NCBI GenBank assembly: GCA_964523395.1
Contig: CAZFXS010000005.1
Span: 189,824-253,823, forward strand
Reading direction: 5' to 3'
DNA: 64,000 bases
From: JANYJZ01 sp964523395
GTDB taxonomy: Bacteria > Bacteroidota > Ignavibacteria > UBA10030 > SZUA-254
Shown here: positions 1 to 8,403 of the stretch, in pieces
Position numbering within the stretch: position 1 is the first letter of the stretch
Layout of the letters: the number at the start of each line of letters is the position of its first letter
Made by a program: the position numbers and the translations under genes
The notes under the pieces: generated by a model
Database searches by the model: none
Seen by the model: only the letters and a program-made list of their open reading frames with translations
Told to the model about the DNA's origin: nothing

Positions 1-2
1 AT

Positions 3-797
3 CCTTCCTTTAATATTGTGGGAGAAGTCTGGATAAACGATCCGGCATTTCTCGCACCGTATCAGTCTGGAACAGGCCTTGCCGGCAAATTTGAAACGCA
101 TCTTCCTTCCGTCACGGATTTCGGATTGTTTGAAGCGTTTATGAACGTGTTCGGCGATGAAAAAGCGAATATCAGGGCAATTCATGAAATGCTCGCGAAA
201 GATTTTCTTTACGCAAATCCGGACAACCTTGTCACATTTCTTGATAACCACGATGTCGCGCGCATCATGTACGTTTGTAAGAGTAACGTTCAAAGAGCAA
301 AACTTGCTTTGACATTATTATTAACACTGCGCGGCATTCCGCAGATTTATTATGGGACGGAGCTGGGCATGGTTGGCGGCACTGACCATGGCGAGATACG
401 GGCTGAATTTCCGGGAGGGTTTCCGTGGCATACGCGAAACGCGTTTGCAAAAGAAGGGCGCACAGCCGGAGAGAATGAGATGTTTGTTTTTTTGCAGAAG
501 CTTATCGCATTAAGAAAAGCGCATCCTGCTTTATCAAATGGAAAGCTGACACAAATTCCATCGTGGAAAAATATATTAGCGTATTTCCGGAGGGATGCGA
601 ACGAGACTATTCTTGTTATTGCAAACAACGGTGAAAAAACCGAGGAAGTTGAGGTTCAATCGTTTCTGGATGTATTGAAAAATGCGATCTCTTTGGAGGA
701 TCTTTCCACGGGGAAAGAAATTTCGCTTGCAAACACTTCGCGGCTAACGCTGGAAGGAAATACTGCTTCTCTGTTCAAAGTAATACTAAGGCAATAA
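3..797 (+). CDS. GH13 alpha-amylase family enzyme, 3' part
   Basis: Only the last ~264 codons are in the window; the frame is open from base 3, so the start lies upstream. GH13 enzymes hydrolyse or rearrange alpha-glucosidic bonds. Near the start Gly-Glu-Val-Trp fits conserved region III with the general-acid glutamate, and FLDNHDVAR fits region IV with the transition-state aspartate. A segment RGIPQIYYGTELG follows, as in amylase/cyclomaltodextrinase-like members, and then an all-beta C-terminal domain. The substrate (starch, maltodextrin, cyclodextrin) cannot be fixed because the N-terminal part is missing. It runs convergently into the DUF58 gene, 35 bases away. Confidence 0.85.
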   Translation, partial: PSFNIVGEVWINDPAFLAPYQSGTGLAGKFETHLPSVTDFGLFEAFMNVFGDEKANIRAIHEMLAKDFLYANPDNLVTFLDNHDVARIMYVCKSNVQRAKLALTLLLTLRGIPQIYYGTELGMVGGTDHGEIRAEFPGGFPWHTRNAFAKEGRTAGENEMFVFLQKLIALRKAHPALSNGKLTQIPSWKNILAYFRRDANETILVIANNGEKTEEVEVQSFLDVLKNAISLEDLSTGKEISLANTSRLTLEGNTASLFKVILRQ

Positions 798-832
798 TAC
801 ATCTATATCAAAGGGCGGTTTCACCCTGTATC

Positions 833-1741
833 TTACCCCATTTTTCCCCTCTTGTGGAGATACTCAAACAACGCCACATCGAACGGCGTCGAGGTATCAA
901 GCAGAACGTAGTCGATGTTATTTTCGCGGCAGGCTTTCTTGTATGTATCGAGAAACTCTTTCATCGATTCCTGATATGCTTTCTGGATATGCCACGGCTG
1001 GGTCATGAGCTCTTCCTTCGTTTCGAGGTCTTTAAAGACTGCGTCCCTGCCGAAGGCAAAACTCCGTTCCATCGGATCAAGAATCTGCATCACTATGACT
1101 TCATTTTTTTTATGGCGGAAATGCCGAAGCGCTGTCATCACTTCCTGGGGCTTGTCAAACAAATCGCTCAGGATAATCACCAGTCCGCGTCGTTTGATCC
1201 TCTCTGCAATCTGGTGCAATGATTCAGCGGTGCTGGTTTTATTTCCTCCTTCGACTTTCTCAAGCTGAAGCAGAATTTCACGCAGGTACGATTTGGTGGC
1301 ATGCGGCGGCATGTATGTCCGGATTGTTTCATCATAAAGCGTACAGCCAACAGCATCCCGCTGTTGTATCATCAGTTGTGCTAATGCGGCGGCAATATAG
1401 GAGGCATACTCCAGCTTCGACATCCGCCCTTCCGATGCGTAGGACATAGACTTACTGGTATCAAGTATCAGGTACGACTTAAGATTGGTTTCCTCTTCGA
1501 ATTGTTTGATGTAGTAGCGGTCGGTTTTGCCGTAAATTTTCCAGTCGATATGCTTTATTTCATCGCCGGGCATGTATTGCCGATGTTCTGCAAATTCCAC
1601 ACTGAAGCCATGATACGGACTTTTGTGCAAACCGGTGATAAATCCTTCGACGACAAGTCGCGCCACAAGCTCCATGTTGGAGAGCTTTGCGACAACTTCC
1701 GGCTGAAGATATTTCCGGTAATCGTGTTGCACGGCATTCAC
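833..1741 (-). CDS. DUF58 family protein with vWA-like fold
   Basis: A 302-residue DUF58 protein. The family signature around HRQYMPGDEIKHIDWKIYG is present at about residues 53-71, followed by a von Willebrand A-like half with a metal-site motif DTSKS near residue 94 and a strand ending in LVIILSDLFD. DUF58 proteins usually sit beside MoxR ATPases and Bat-type membrane proteins and are thought to help assemble or activate envelope complexes; no MoxR gene is visible here. The start is GTG at 1741, overlapping by one base the TAG of the upstream TPR lipoprotein gene, so the two are probably translated together. The biochemical role is unknown. Confidence 0.8.
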   Translation of the reverse strand: MNAVQHDYRKYLQPEVVAKLSNMELVARLVVEGFITGLHKSPYHGFSVEFAEHRQYMPGDEIKHIDWKIYGKTDRYYIKQFEEETNLKSYLILDTSKSMSYASEGRMSKLEYASYIAAALAQLMIQQRDAVGCTLYDETIRTYMPPHATKSYLREILLQLEKVEGGNKTSTAESLHQIAERIKRRGLVIILSDLFDKPQEVMTALRHFRHKKNEVIVMQILDPMERSFAFGRDAVFKDLETKEELMTQPWHIQKAYQESMKEFLDTYKKACRENNIDYVLLDTSTPFDVALFEYLHKRGKMG

Positions 1742-2238
1742 TATTGGATTTCTTTCTTTTCTGATGATGACACTTCAGATTTCAAATATTCATCGGGACT
1801 TTTCCCAAGATTTGCCAGTTCGAATTTAGCGGATTCGGCAAGGTCATGACCGGGATATTTCTGGATGAACTCCTCATACAGGATACGCGCACTGTCAAGG
1901 TTTCGCAAGTCATTGTTATACAGGAATGCCGCAAGAAACAGCATTGCCGGCGACTGCTTGCTTTGGGGAAACATGCGGTAAAATTTCAGGTGCGCTTCGA
2001 CGGCCTGCTGTTTATTTCCTTCCTGGTTTATCCTGATCATAGCGATACGGTATTGCGAGCTTTCGGCGTACGCGGTCGTCGGGAATTCATTGACCACCTC
2101 GCTGTACTTTTCAAGCGCTACGGTGACGTTCTTTTCCACTTCGGCCTTGTTTCCTTCGTTAAATAATTCCACATCGCTTTTTCTTGAACAGGATGCAATA
2201 AGGAGAAGCAGTACCGTAAAAAGATATTTTGAATTCAT
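1741..2238 (-). CDS. TPR-like lipoprotein (YfiO/YbgF-like)
   Basis: A 165-residue protein starting at ATG 2238. This start gives a proper lipoprotein signal: MNSK, a hydrophobic run, then lipobox IASC with the lipidated Cys at about residue 17. The frame is open further upstream, but that part runs through repeat-like intergenic DNA (2321..2386) and is probably not translated. The mature part has helical tetratricopeptide-like units (FNEGNKAEVEKN..., YEEFIQKYPGHDLAESA), resembling the outer-membrane assembly lipoprotein BamD/YfiO or the YbgF domain. Placement as an envelope scaffold is inferred; it directly precedes the DUF58 gene. Confidence 0.7.
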   Translation of the reverse strand: MNSKYLFTVLLLLIASCSRKSDVELFNEGNKAEVEKNVTVALEKYSEVVNEFPTTAYAESSQYRIAMIRINQEGNKQQAVEAHLKFYRMFPQSKQSPAMLFLAAFLYNNDLRNLDSARILYEEFIQKYPGHDLAESAKFELANLGKSPDEYLKSEVSSSEKKEIQ

Positions 2239-2320
2239 CGGATGAACTTTCAATTGGTTGGTGAAGTAATCTACAAATTGCGTTTGTGATTTGCAAAGCC
2301 AGGATTGAAACATAAGATTT

Positions 2321-2386
2321 GCCACTAAGGCACTAAGGCACAAAGGTTCACAAAGTTTAATCTCCTTGGTGTCCGCCGCAGGCGGA
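2321..2386. repeat. Short degenerate repeat and palindrome
   Basis: The 165-base gap between rsmB and the lipoprotein gene has an iterated CACTAAGG/CACAAAGG tract with a partly complementary CTTTGTG-like counterpart, then a perfect small palindrome TCCGCC-GCA-GGCGGA at 2372..2386. It looks like intergenic repeat debris rather than a control site. Confidence 0.4.
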
Positions 2387-2403
2387 TTGTGACTGAGCGG
2401 CAT

Positions 2404-3726
2404 TTATCTCTTCAGCATGGCGGAAATAAAAAATCCATCTGTGTGTGTTATATGAGGATAGAGCGTCAGCATTTCACTTTCGGATGGTAAATTGATTACA
2501 TCGGCGGGTGACTGGAGAGAAGTAATTTTGAATTGGTCATTAGTCATTAGGAATTTATTAACTACATCTTCATTCTCGCGGCGGAAAAGTGAGCAGGTTG
2601 CATATACCAGTTTCCCTCCTGGCTTTACAAATTGCGCATTGAAGCCGAGAATCTCCGACTGCCGTTCATGATAATGTTCAACCAGCGATTCCGTTACGCT
2701 CCATTTCATCGACGGATTGCGCCTGATGGTGCCGACACCGCTGCAAGGGGCATCGACAAGCACCAGGTCGGCTTTGCCGAAAAAGTTTTCCGGGAGAATA
2801 TTTTCTTTGTTCAATGTTTTGATTGAACTGATTCCCGCCCTCTCAGCACGTCGCTCCAATTCAAATAATCTCCGCGAATCATTATCCATCGCGATAATCT
2901 CACCCTGATCATTCATAAGTGAGGCAAGATGAAGCGTTTTCCCTCCCGCTCCGGCGCAGGCGTCAACAACAATTTGTCCGGGATTCGGCGAGGCAAGAAT
3001 AGAAATCAACTGACTCCCTTCATCCTGCACTTCGTACCAGCCGTCTTTGAATGCCTGTGAAGCATGAGTGTTAAATCTTTTTGAAGCAATTAACCCATCG
3101 GGAGAATATGTTGTAAATGTTGTGGCGATCCCTTCGTTTGCAAGTCGACGTTGACATTCCTCGCGGTTCGCTTTCAATCTATTCACTCTCAACGTAATCT
3201 CTGCCGCACTGTTTAATGCTCTCAGTAACCTCTCCGTTTCTCCCACATCCCCACTGTTCCATCGTTCCACCATCCAATCCTGAAACGAATATCTCACCGC
3301 CAACATTACCTCGGGAGTTTCTCTCAGGTATTCAAGATTCTTGTGGGAATGAATCCACTCTTCAAACATTTGGAGCCTGACCGACGGGAAGGATGTGTTC
3401 CAGAGTGATTCGGGGAGCGCGTCGGTCTGTGATTTATTTTCAACAGCCACAGCATAAATAGCATACAGCGGAAGGAATCTTTTCAGAGGTTGATCGAGAT
3501 CTGACGCATCGGGATGTTCGGAGAGGAACTGTTCCAACAACGCTTCGAGGAAACGGCGGTTGCGGATAATGCCGTACACCGCTTCGGAAATAAAACGGCG
3601 ATCACGGGAGCCTAAGTAGGTGCGGTTCCTGAAGAACGAAGAAACAATGTGATCAGCGGGTTCTTTGGAATTTTGAATAGCAAGAAGAAGTTCGGTAACG
3701 TGCCCGACAAGCGAAGAAAGATTCAT
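2404..3726 (-). CDS. rsmB: 16S rRNA m5C967 methyltransferase RsmB
   Basis: A 440-residue RsmB/Sun family enzyme that uses S-adenosylmethionine to methylate a cytosine in 16S rRNA. An N-terminal NusB-like helical domain (about 1-140) is followed by the Rossmann methyltransferase domain. Visible motifs are VVDACAGAGGKTLHLASL (SAM binding), DAPCSGVGTIRRNP (release cysteine) and YATCSLFRRENE (nucleophile cysteine). Length and domain order are normal for the family. Its ATG overlaps the TGA of the upstream isoaspartyl peptidase gene in an ATGA, which suggests translational coupling. Cytoplasmic. Confidence 0.93.
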   Translation of the reverse strand: MNLSSLVGHVTELLLAIQNSKEPADHIVSSFFRNRTYLGSRDRRFISEAVYGIIRNRRFLEALLEQFLSEHPDASDLDQPLKRFLPLYAIYAVAVENKSQTDALPESLWNTSFPSVRLQMFEEWIHSHKNLEYLRETPEVMLAVRYSFQDWMVERWNSGDVGETERLLRALNSAAEITLRVNRLKANREECQRRLANEGIATTFTTYSPDGLIASKRFNTHASQAFKDGWYEVQDEGSQLISILASPNPGQIVVDACAGAGGKTLHLASLMNDQGEIIAMDNDSRRLFELERRAERAGISSIKTLNKENILPENFFGKADLVLVDAPCSGVGTIRRNPSMKWSVTESLVEHYHERQSEILGFNAQFVKPGGKLVYATCSLFRRENEDVVNKFLMTNDQFKITSLQSPADVINLPSESEMLTLYPHITHTDGFFISAMLKR

Positions 3727-4625
3727 ACAGCGACAACTGGTTCGCTCATCTCCGAACTCATGTACGCGCGTGCCATCCGCGGCGTATTGAACGCCACGCC
3801 GAATTCGCCTTTCATGTTCAGCACGATGACGCCGCCAAGGCCATCGACTTTCTTTTTAAGATGCCGGATGCCCAACTCAGCAGCTTCCTTCGAGTTGCCG
3901 CGATGCATCTCCATAAAATCGATGACGGTCTTTGCCATCACCACTTTAATCATCCCTTCACCCCAGCCGGTTGTAGAGACTCCGCCGACAGCGTTATCGG
4001 CATACGTTCCGCAACCGATGAGCGGTGAGTCGCCGACGCGGCCGGGATGTTTGTTGAGTGTCCCTCCGGTTGATGTGCCTGCGCAGATATTGCCGTTCGC
4101 ATCAAGCGCGACCGCACCGACAGTATCTGAAGGAACATTGCCAAACGGCTGTTTGGTTGAGAAGGCATGATTTTCTTTGATGGAATTCCAGACATTCACT
4201 TCACGGACATGTTGAAGCTCCCGCGGGTCGCAGAGCGACATGCCATGCTCGGAGGCAAACTCTTCTGCTCCTGTTCCAACCAGCAGAATATGCTCACTCT
4301 CTTCCATTATTTTGCGGGCAAGGGAAATCGGGTTACGGACTTTGTGTACAGCGCCAACCGCACCACAGCGAAACGTCTTGCCGTCCATGATGCTCGCATC
4401 CAGTTCGACTTCCCCGTTTGCGTTGAAGTGCGACCCGCGCCCGGCATCAAATGTGCCGTCATCTTCGAGGCAACGGATGGCTTGTTCGACAGCTTCGACC
4501 GCGGTTCCGCCTGACTTGAGCACACTCCACCCTGTTTGTAAAGCATTAGAACAACCTTTGCGGTGCGCATCGAGCATTGCATCGGGAATATTCCACGCGC
4601 CGCCATGAACTATTAGTGAAATCAT
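3723..4625 (-). CDS. Isoaspartyl peptidase / L-asparaginase (Ntn hydrolase)
   Basis: A 300-residue member of the plant-type asparaginase/isoaspartyl dipeptidase family, which self-cleaves to expose an N-terminal threonine nucleophile and then hydrolyses isoaspartyl dipeptides or asparagine. The cleavage site reads NVPSDTVGAVALD with the predicted nucleophile Thr168. The downstream GTSTGGTLNKHPGRVGDSPLIG and GVSTTGWGEG segments match the substrate pocket of the family. Intact N-terminal IVHGGAW start. It is the first gene of the rsmB group. A plausible promoter (TTGTAA, 17 bases, TAACTT; minus strand, 4663..4691) lies upstream. Confidence 0.92.
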   Translation of the reverse strand: MISLIVHGGAWNIPDAMLDAHRKGCSNALQTGWSVLKSGGTAVEAVEQAIRCLEDDGTFDAGRGSHFNANGEVELDASIMDGKTFRCGAVGAVHKVRNPISLARKIMEESEHILLVGTGAEEFASEHGMSLCDPRELQHVREVNVWNSIKENHAFSTKQPFGNVPSDTVGAVALDANGNICAGTSTGGTLNKHPGRVGDSPLIGCGTYADNAVGGVSTTGWGEGMIKVVMAKTVIDFMEMHRGNSKEAAELGIRHLKKKVDGLGGVIVLNMKGEFGVAFNTPRMARAYMSSEMSEPVVAV

Positions 4626-4738
4626 AAATATATTTTCAAATTCTGAAAGTAATGTTCAGGTGAAGTTACGGAAAATATGGAGGATTTACAACACACAAAA
4701 CCCCAAGAAGCAATGTTACATATTAAAAGACACATACT

Positions 4739-4818
4739 CACCGCTGAGACACAGAGTTCGCAGAGAATTAATGGCTTTCCAGTATATTTCTTTGTGTTCT
4801 CAGCGACTCTGCGGTGAT
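4739..4818. repeat. Dispersed inverted repeat, CACCGCAGAGACACAG family, copy 1
   Basis: Two arms, TCACCGCTGAGACACAGAG from 4739 and a counterpart ending CTCTGCGGTGA at about 4817, form an imperfect hairpin. The same arms recur at 13460 and 19651. It lies in the 270-base gap between the divergent peptidase and GNAT genes. Confidence 0.65.
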
Positions 4819-4895
4819 AAATTTTTTACAAATCAGATTTAATAAGTGGAGTTTCAATTTTTATTTTGTATTTTATAGAGAATTTTCGAGGGCAG

Positions 4896-5468
4896 ATGTC
4901 GACGAACCTGTTACATAAGAAAGCACAACAGACCCGGCTACAGCCGCCAATAACTTTTACCTCTGCCCGGCTTACGCTCCGCCTCCCTTCGCTCAAAGAC
5001 GCACAATCCATTTTTGAAACATACGCCCAAGACCCCGAGGTTACGAAGTATTTATTATGGAAACCTCATCAAAGTATAAACGAGACAAAAGATTTTCTTC
5101 GCCGGACAAAAGAGGCATGGAATAAAGGCAAAGAGTACACCTGGGCGATTGTGCTTAAGGAATCTTCGAACATGATTGGAATGATCGCGTTACGTATTAC
5201 GCTCCCCCGCGCGGAATTCGGGTATGTCATCGCAAAACCATATTGGAATAAAGGATACACCACCGAAGCCGCTCGGCTTATCGTCGATTGGGCAATTAAT
5301 CAGAAGCAGATTTACCGTGTCTGGAGCCTTGTCGATGTTGGCAATACCGCTTCAGCGCGTGTCCTTGAAAAAGCAGGGCTCGAACGCGAGGGTATTTTAC
5401 GCCGGTGGATGTACCACTCGGCTTCCGGAGAACCGAGAGATTGTATCTGTTACGCAAAAGTGAAGTGA
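4896..5468 (+). CDS. GNAT acetyltransferase, RimJ/RimL type
   Basis: A ~190-residue GCN5-related N-acetyltransferase. The RimJ/RimL-like pattern is clear: TSARLTLRLPSLKDAQSIF near the start, EFGYVIAKPYWNKGYTTEAARLIVDWAI for the acetyl-CoA-binding segment, and NTASARVLEKAGLEREGILR at the C-terminal end. Such enzymes acetylate ribosomal protein N termini, antibiotics or small amines; the acceptor here is unknown. ATG 4896 is preferred: it has a GAGGG close upstream, while the frame extension to 4866 offers only TTG. Single-gene unit. Confidence 0.85.
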   Translation: MSTNLLHKKAQQTRLQPPITFTSARLTLRLPSLKDAQSIFETYAQDPEVTKYLLWKPHQSINETKDFLRRTKEAWNKGKEYTWAIVLKESSNMIGMIALRITLPRAEFGYVIAKPYWNKGYTTEAARLIVDWAINQKQIYRVWSLVDVGNTASARVLEKAGLEREGILRRWMYHSASGEPRDCICYAKVK

Positions 5469-5478
5469 CCATACAATG

Positions 5479-5524
5479 GTCATCCTGAGCTGATCCGATT
5501 CATCGGATCGGCGAAGAATCTGAC
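5479..5524 (-). repeat. Possible expanded copy of the CCTTCGCC...GCTCAGG element
   Basis: Read on the minus strand this is ATTCTTCGCC, an 18-20 base palindromic insert (GATCCGATGAATCGGATC), then GCTCAGGAT. The flanks match the head of the elements at 8404, 16862, 38592 and 45836, with the small TCC loop centre replaced by a second hairpin. Confidence 0.45.
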
Positions 5525-5557
5525 AACAATTTTTGACATTAACGTATTAATACAAAC

Positions 5558-8311
5558 ATGCAAACGACTTCGGTGAGAAAAATACTACTGATAACACTTT
5601 TCTTTATCACATCACTTGCCCCCGCGCAATATGCCAAGCAAACTGCTTTTCCCAACCTCACGTTCAGTTTGCCGGTTGGTTTATATCATGCGGATGACGC
5701 GACAGACAGGATTTTCGTTATAGAGCAAGCAGGGCGGATCAGGGTTTTTCCAAATAACCCTTCTCAGTCAACGACTAAAGTTTTTCTGAATATCACTGAC
5801 AGCACTGAATCAGGAAGTGAAAAGGGCCTGCTCGGGCTTGCCTTCGATCCTGACTTTGAAACAAACCGGTATTTTTATGTCGATTATACCAGGGGAAATC
5901 CACTTCGTACTATTATATCGCGATTTGAAGTGAGTCCTTCCAACCCTGATTCGGCAATCCGGTCGAGTGAACTCGTTCTTCTTGAAATCAATCAACCATA
6001 TGAAAATCATAACGGCGGCCAGATCGGATTCGGACCTGATGGTTACCTCTATGTTGCAATGGGAGACGGCGGAAGCGGCGGTGACCCGCAGAACAACGCA
6101 CAAAATAAATCTGTCCTCCTTGGAAAAATCCTTCGCATCAATGTCGATTCCGCCGCAAACGGAAACAATTACGCAATCCCTCCTTCCAACCCGTTTTTTG
6201 GAAATGGATCCGGATTCAGGGAAGAAATCTACGCGTACGGTCTTCGTAATCCTTGGCGCTTCAGTTTTGATTACGCTGGCGACGGAACACTATGGACAGC
6301 AGACGTCGGGCAAGGAACGTGGGAAGAGATCGACACCATCCGCAACGGCGCCAATATGGGCTGGCCGATTCTCGAGGGCACTCACTGTTACAATTCCTGC
6401 GACACCACCGGTTTGGATATGCCTGTGTTCGAGTACAGTCATTCAAGCGGCCGGTGTTCGATTACGGGGGGATTCGTTTACCGGGGATCCGCGGTGCCAT
6501 CACTCACCGGGAAGTACATTTACGGCGATTACTGCACCGGTGAAGTGTGGGCGCTTTCCCGGACCGGAGGCATTACCAACACATACCTTTTTGACGTCAA
6601 CACCAGCATTTCATCGTTCGGTGTCGACCAGAGCAACGAGCTTTATGTTTGCGGAATTTATGACGGCAGGATTTACAAGATGATTCTGACTTCTCCACCG
6701 GTGCCAACACTTGTTTCCCCGGTAAATAATGCTGTCGGCGAAAACCTTCCTCCGACACTGATTTGGAGAACATCCGAATCCGCAACTGCGTACCGGCTGC
6801 AAGTTTCTCTCGATTCTAACTTTACCTCTATTGTCTTTGACGATTCCACAATCACAGACACGTTAAAGCAGGTCACCGGACTTTCGTACACCACAAAATA
6901 TTACTGGCGTGTGCGGGCAAAGAACAGCGCGGGGACAAGCGCGTATTCTTCACGTCGCAACTTTACCACGATGGATTCCCCCACTCCACCACCAGCACCG
7001 GCACTTGTATCTCCGGCAGATGATGCAGTGAGTCAACCGACAGTACTGACATTCTTCTGGAATGCCATTGGTGCGGTAACATATCATATACAGGTTTCAT
7101 TGGATTCTCTGTTTTTCTCAACATACGCCAATGACTCACTTTTAACAGACACTTCGCACCAGGTTACAGAACTTGCGACGGGGACGACATACTTCTGGCG
7201 CGTACGCGGAAGAAATGCCAACGGGTACGGAAATTTTTCAGAGGTATGGTCATTCACAACAGATGACCAGTACACGGGATCGTATCATGTCAATAAATCC
7301 TGGAATATCATATCGATCCCTCTTAATGTGAATGATGGCCGCAAGACCGTATTATTTCCCACAGCAATTTCGGAAGCATTTGCTTATGACCCTGTCAACG
7401 GTTACCAGCAAAAAGATACTCTTGTCCCGGGCATGGGATACTGGATAAAATTTCCCGACAGCCAGAACGTAATCATCACGGGAGCAATACAACAACTCGA
7501 CACGATTGATGTTGTTAACGGATGGAATATGATCGGTTCGATTTCCGTTCCGATCTTAGTCGATTCAATTGTGCAGGATCCTCCCGGAATTCTTGCATCC
7601 CAATTCTTCGACTATAACGGAGGATACTCTGCAGTTGTGACACTCGAACCTGCAAAAGGATACTGGGTAAAAGCGAACGCTCCGGGAAAACTTGTCATGT
7701 CATCAGGCGCGGTGCGGATCGGAGAAGCTACTTTTTACACGTTCGCTGACGGAAGCGGCAACTGCATGTACGACGCGACACCGAATGACCTGATGGTCGG
7801 CGCAATGAATGAAGCGGACTACAACAACTCCAATGTTTGCGGTTCTTGCGTTACCGTCAACGGGCCAAACGGAAAAATTAATATCAGAATTGTTGACCGG
7901 TGTCCCGGCTGTCCGCAGGGCGGGATTGACCTGAGTCCGCTCGCGTTCTCGATGATTGCCGATACGGCACGGGGAAGAGTACCGATTTCCTGGCATCTTA
8001 TTCCGTGCAATGTCGATGGGCCGGTGATATATCATTTTAAGGATGGAAGCAGTCAATGGTGGACAGCAGTGCAGGTCCGCAATCACCGTTATCCGATCGC
8101 AAAACTTGAATATTTGACAAACGCCGGTACGTATCAGGAAGTGAATCGTGTCTTTTACAATTACTTTGTCCAGTCCGGGGGAATGGGACCGGGGCCGCAT
8201 ACATTCAGGGTTACCGATATTTACGGACATGTTCTCATCGACAGCGGAATTCCTCTCATTGAAAACGGAGATGTTTCGGGCGGCTCGCAGTTCCCGGAAA
8301 TAGAGCCGTAA
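5558..8311 (+). CDS. Secreted PQQ sugar dehydrogenase - Fn3 - GWN module - expansin fusion
   Basis: A 917-residue exported protein; residues 1-23 are a Sec signal. Residues ~25-375 are a soluble glucose/sorbosone dehydrogenase propeller: ENHNGGQIGFGPDG holds the expected catalytic base His151, and YGLRNPWRFS the cofactor-site Arg230-Asn231. Two Fn3 domains follow (~379-475, ~476-570), then a twin 'GWN' module (~573-718). Residues ~722-912 are a complete bacterial expansin: a double-psi barrel starting GEATFYTF with both conserved Asp (Asp780 in IVDRCPG, Asp791 in GIDLSP), and a CBM63 domain with SSQWWTAVQVRNHRYP (Trp834-Trp835) and Tyr867. It ends QFPEIEP, as stand-alone expansins do. Expansins loosen cellulose without hydrolysis. 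No type IX sorting tail is visible. The combined role is inferred: plant cell wall attachment, loosening and sugar oxidation. Confidence 0.88.
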   Translation: MQTTSVRKILLITLFFITSLAPAQYAKQTAFPNLTFSLPVGLYHADDATDRIFVIEQAGRIRVFPNNPSQSTTKVFLNITDSTESGSEKGLLGLAFDPDFETNRYFYVDYTRGNPLRTIISRFEVSPSNPDSAIRSSELVLLEINQPYENHNGGQIGFGPDGYLYVAMGDGGSGGDPQNNAQNKSVLLGKILRINVDSAANGNNYAIPPSNPFFGNGSGFREEIYAYGLRNPWRFSFDYAGDGTLWTADVGQGTWEEIDTIRNGANMGWPILEGTHCYNSCDTTGLDMPVFEYSHSSGRCSITGGFVYRGSAVPSLTGKYIYGDYCTGEVWALSRTGGITNTYLFDVNTSISSFGVDQSNELYVCGIYDGRIYKMILTSPPVPTLVSPVNNAVGENLPPTLIWRTSESATAYRLQVSLDSNFTSIVFDDSTITDTLKQVTGLSYTTKYYWRVRAKNSAGTSAYSSRRNFTTMDSPTPPPAPALVSPADDAVSQPTVLTFFWNAIGAVTYHIQVSLDSLFFSTYANDSLLTDTSHQVTELATGTTYFWRVRGRNANGYGNFSEVWSFTTDDQYTGSYHVNKSWNIISIPLNVNDGRKTVLFPTAISEAFAYDPVNGYQQKDTLVPGMGYWIKFPDSQNVIITGAIQQLDTIDVVNGWNMIGSISVPILVDSIVQDPPGILASQFFDYNGGYSAVVTLEPAKGYWVKANAPGKLVMSSGAVRIGEATFYTFADGSGNCMYDATPNDLMVGAMNEADYNNSNVCGSCVTVNGPNGKINIRIVDRCPGCPQGGIDLSPLAFSMIADTARGRVPISWHLIPCNVDGPVIYHFKDGSSQWWTAVQVRNHRYPIAKLEYLTNAGTYQEVNRVFYNYFVQSGGMGPGPHTFRVTDIYGHVLIDSGIPLIENGDVSGGSQFPEIEP

Positions 8312-8323
8312 CGGAACGTAAGC

Positions 8324-8372
8324 AGACATCCGATTTCTTCAAGTGTCATTCACGGGAAGAAATCGGATGTCT
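8324..8372 (+). terminator. Repeat-derived intrinsic terminator
   Basis: A perfect 17-bp stem, AGACATCCGATTTCTTC (8324-8340) and its complement (8356-8372), with a 15-base loop and then TTCTTTTTT. It starts 12 bases after the stop of the dehydrogenase-expansin gene. Related hairpins follow the genes ending at 11265 and 32634. Confidence 0.85.
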
Positions 8373-8403
8373 TTCTTTTTTGGTACTCTCCTATTTTGTC
8401 TTA

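Noticed and set aside
8160..8311. A possible type IX sorting tail on the dehydrogenase-expansin.
   Set aside because: The C-terminus is the end of the CBM63 domain (QFPEIEP); none of the YPNPFNP or GxYxY-like motifs seen in the M28 peptidase are present.
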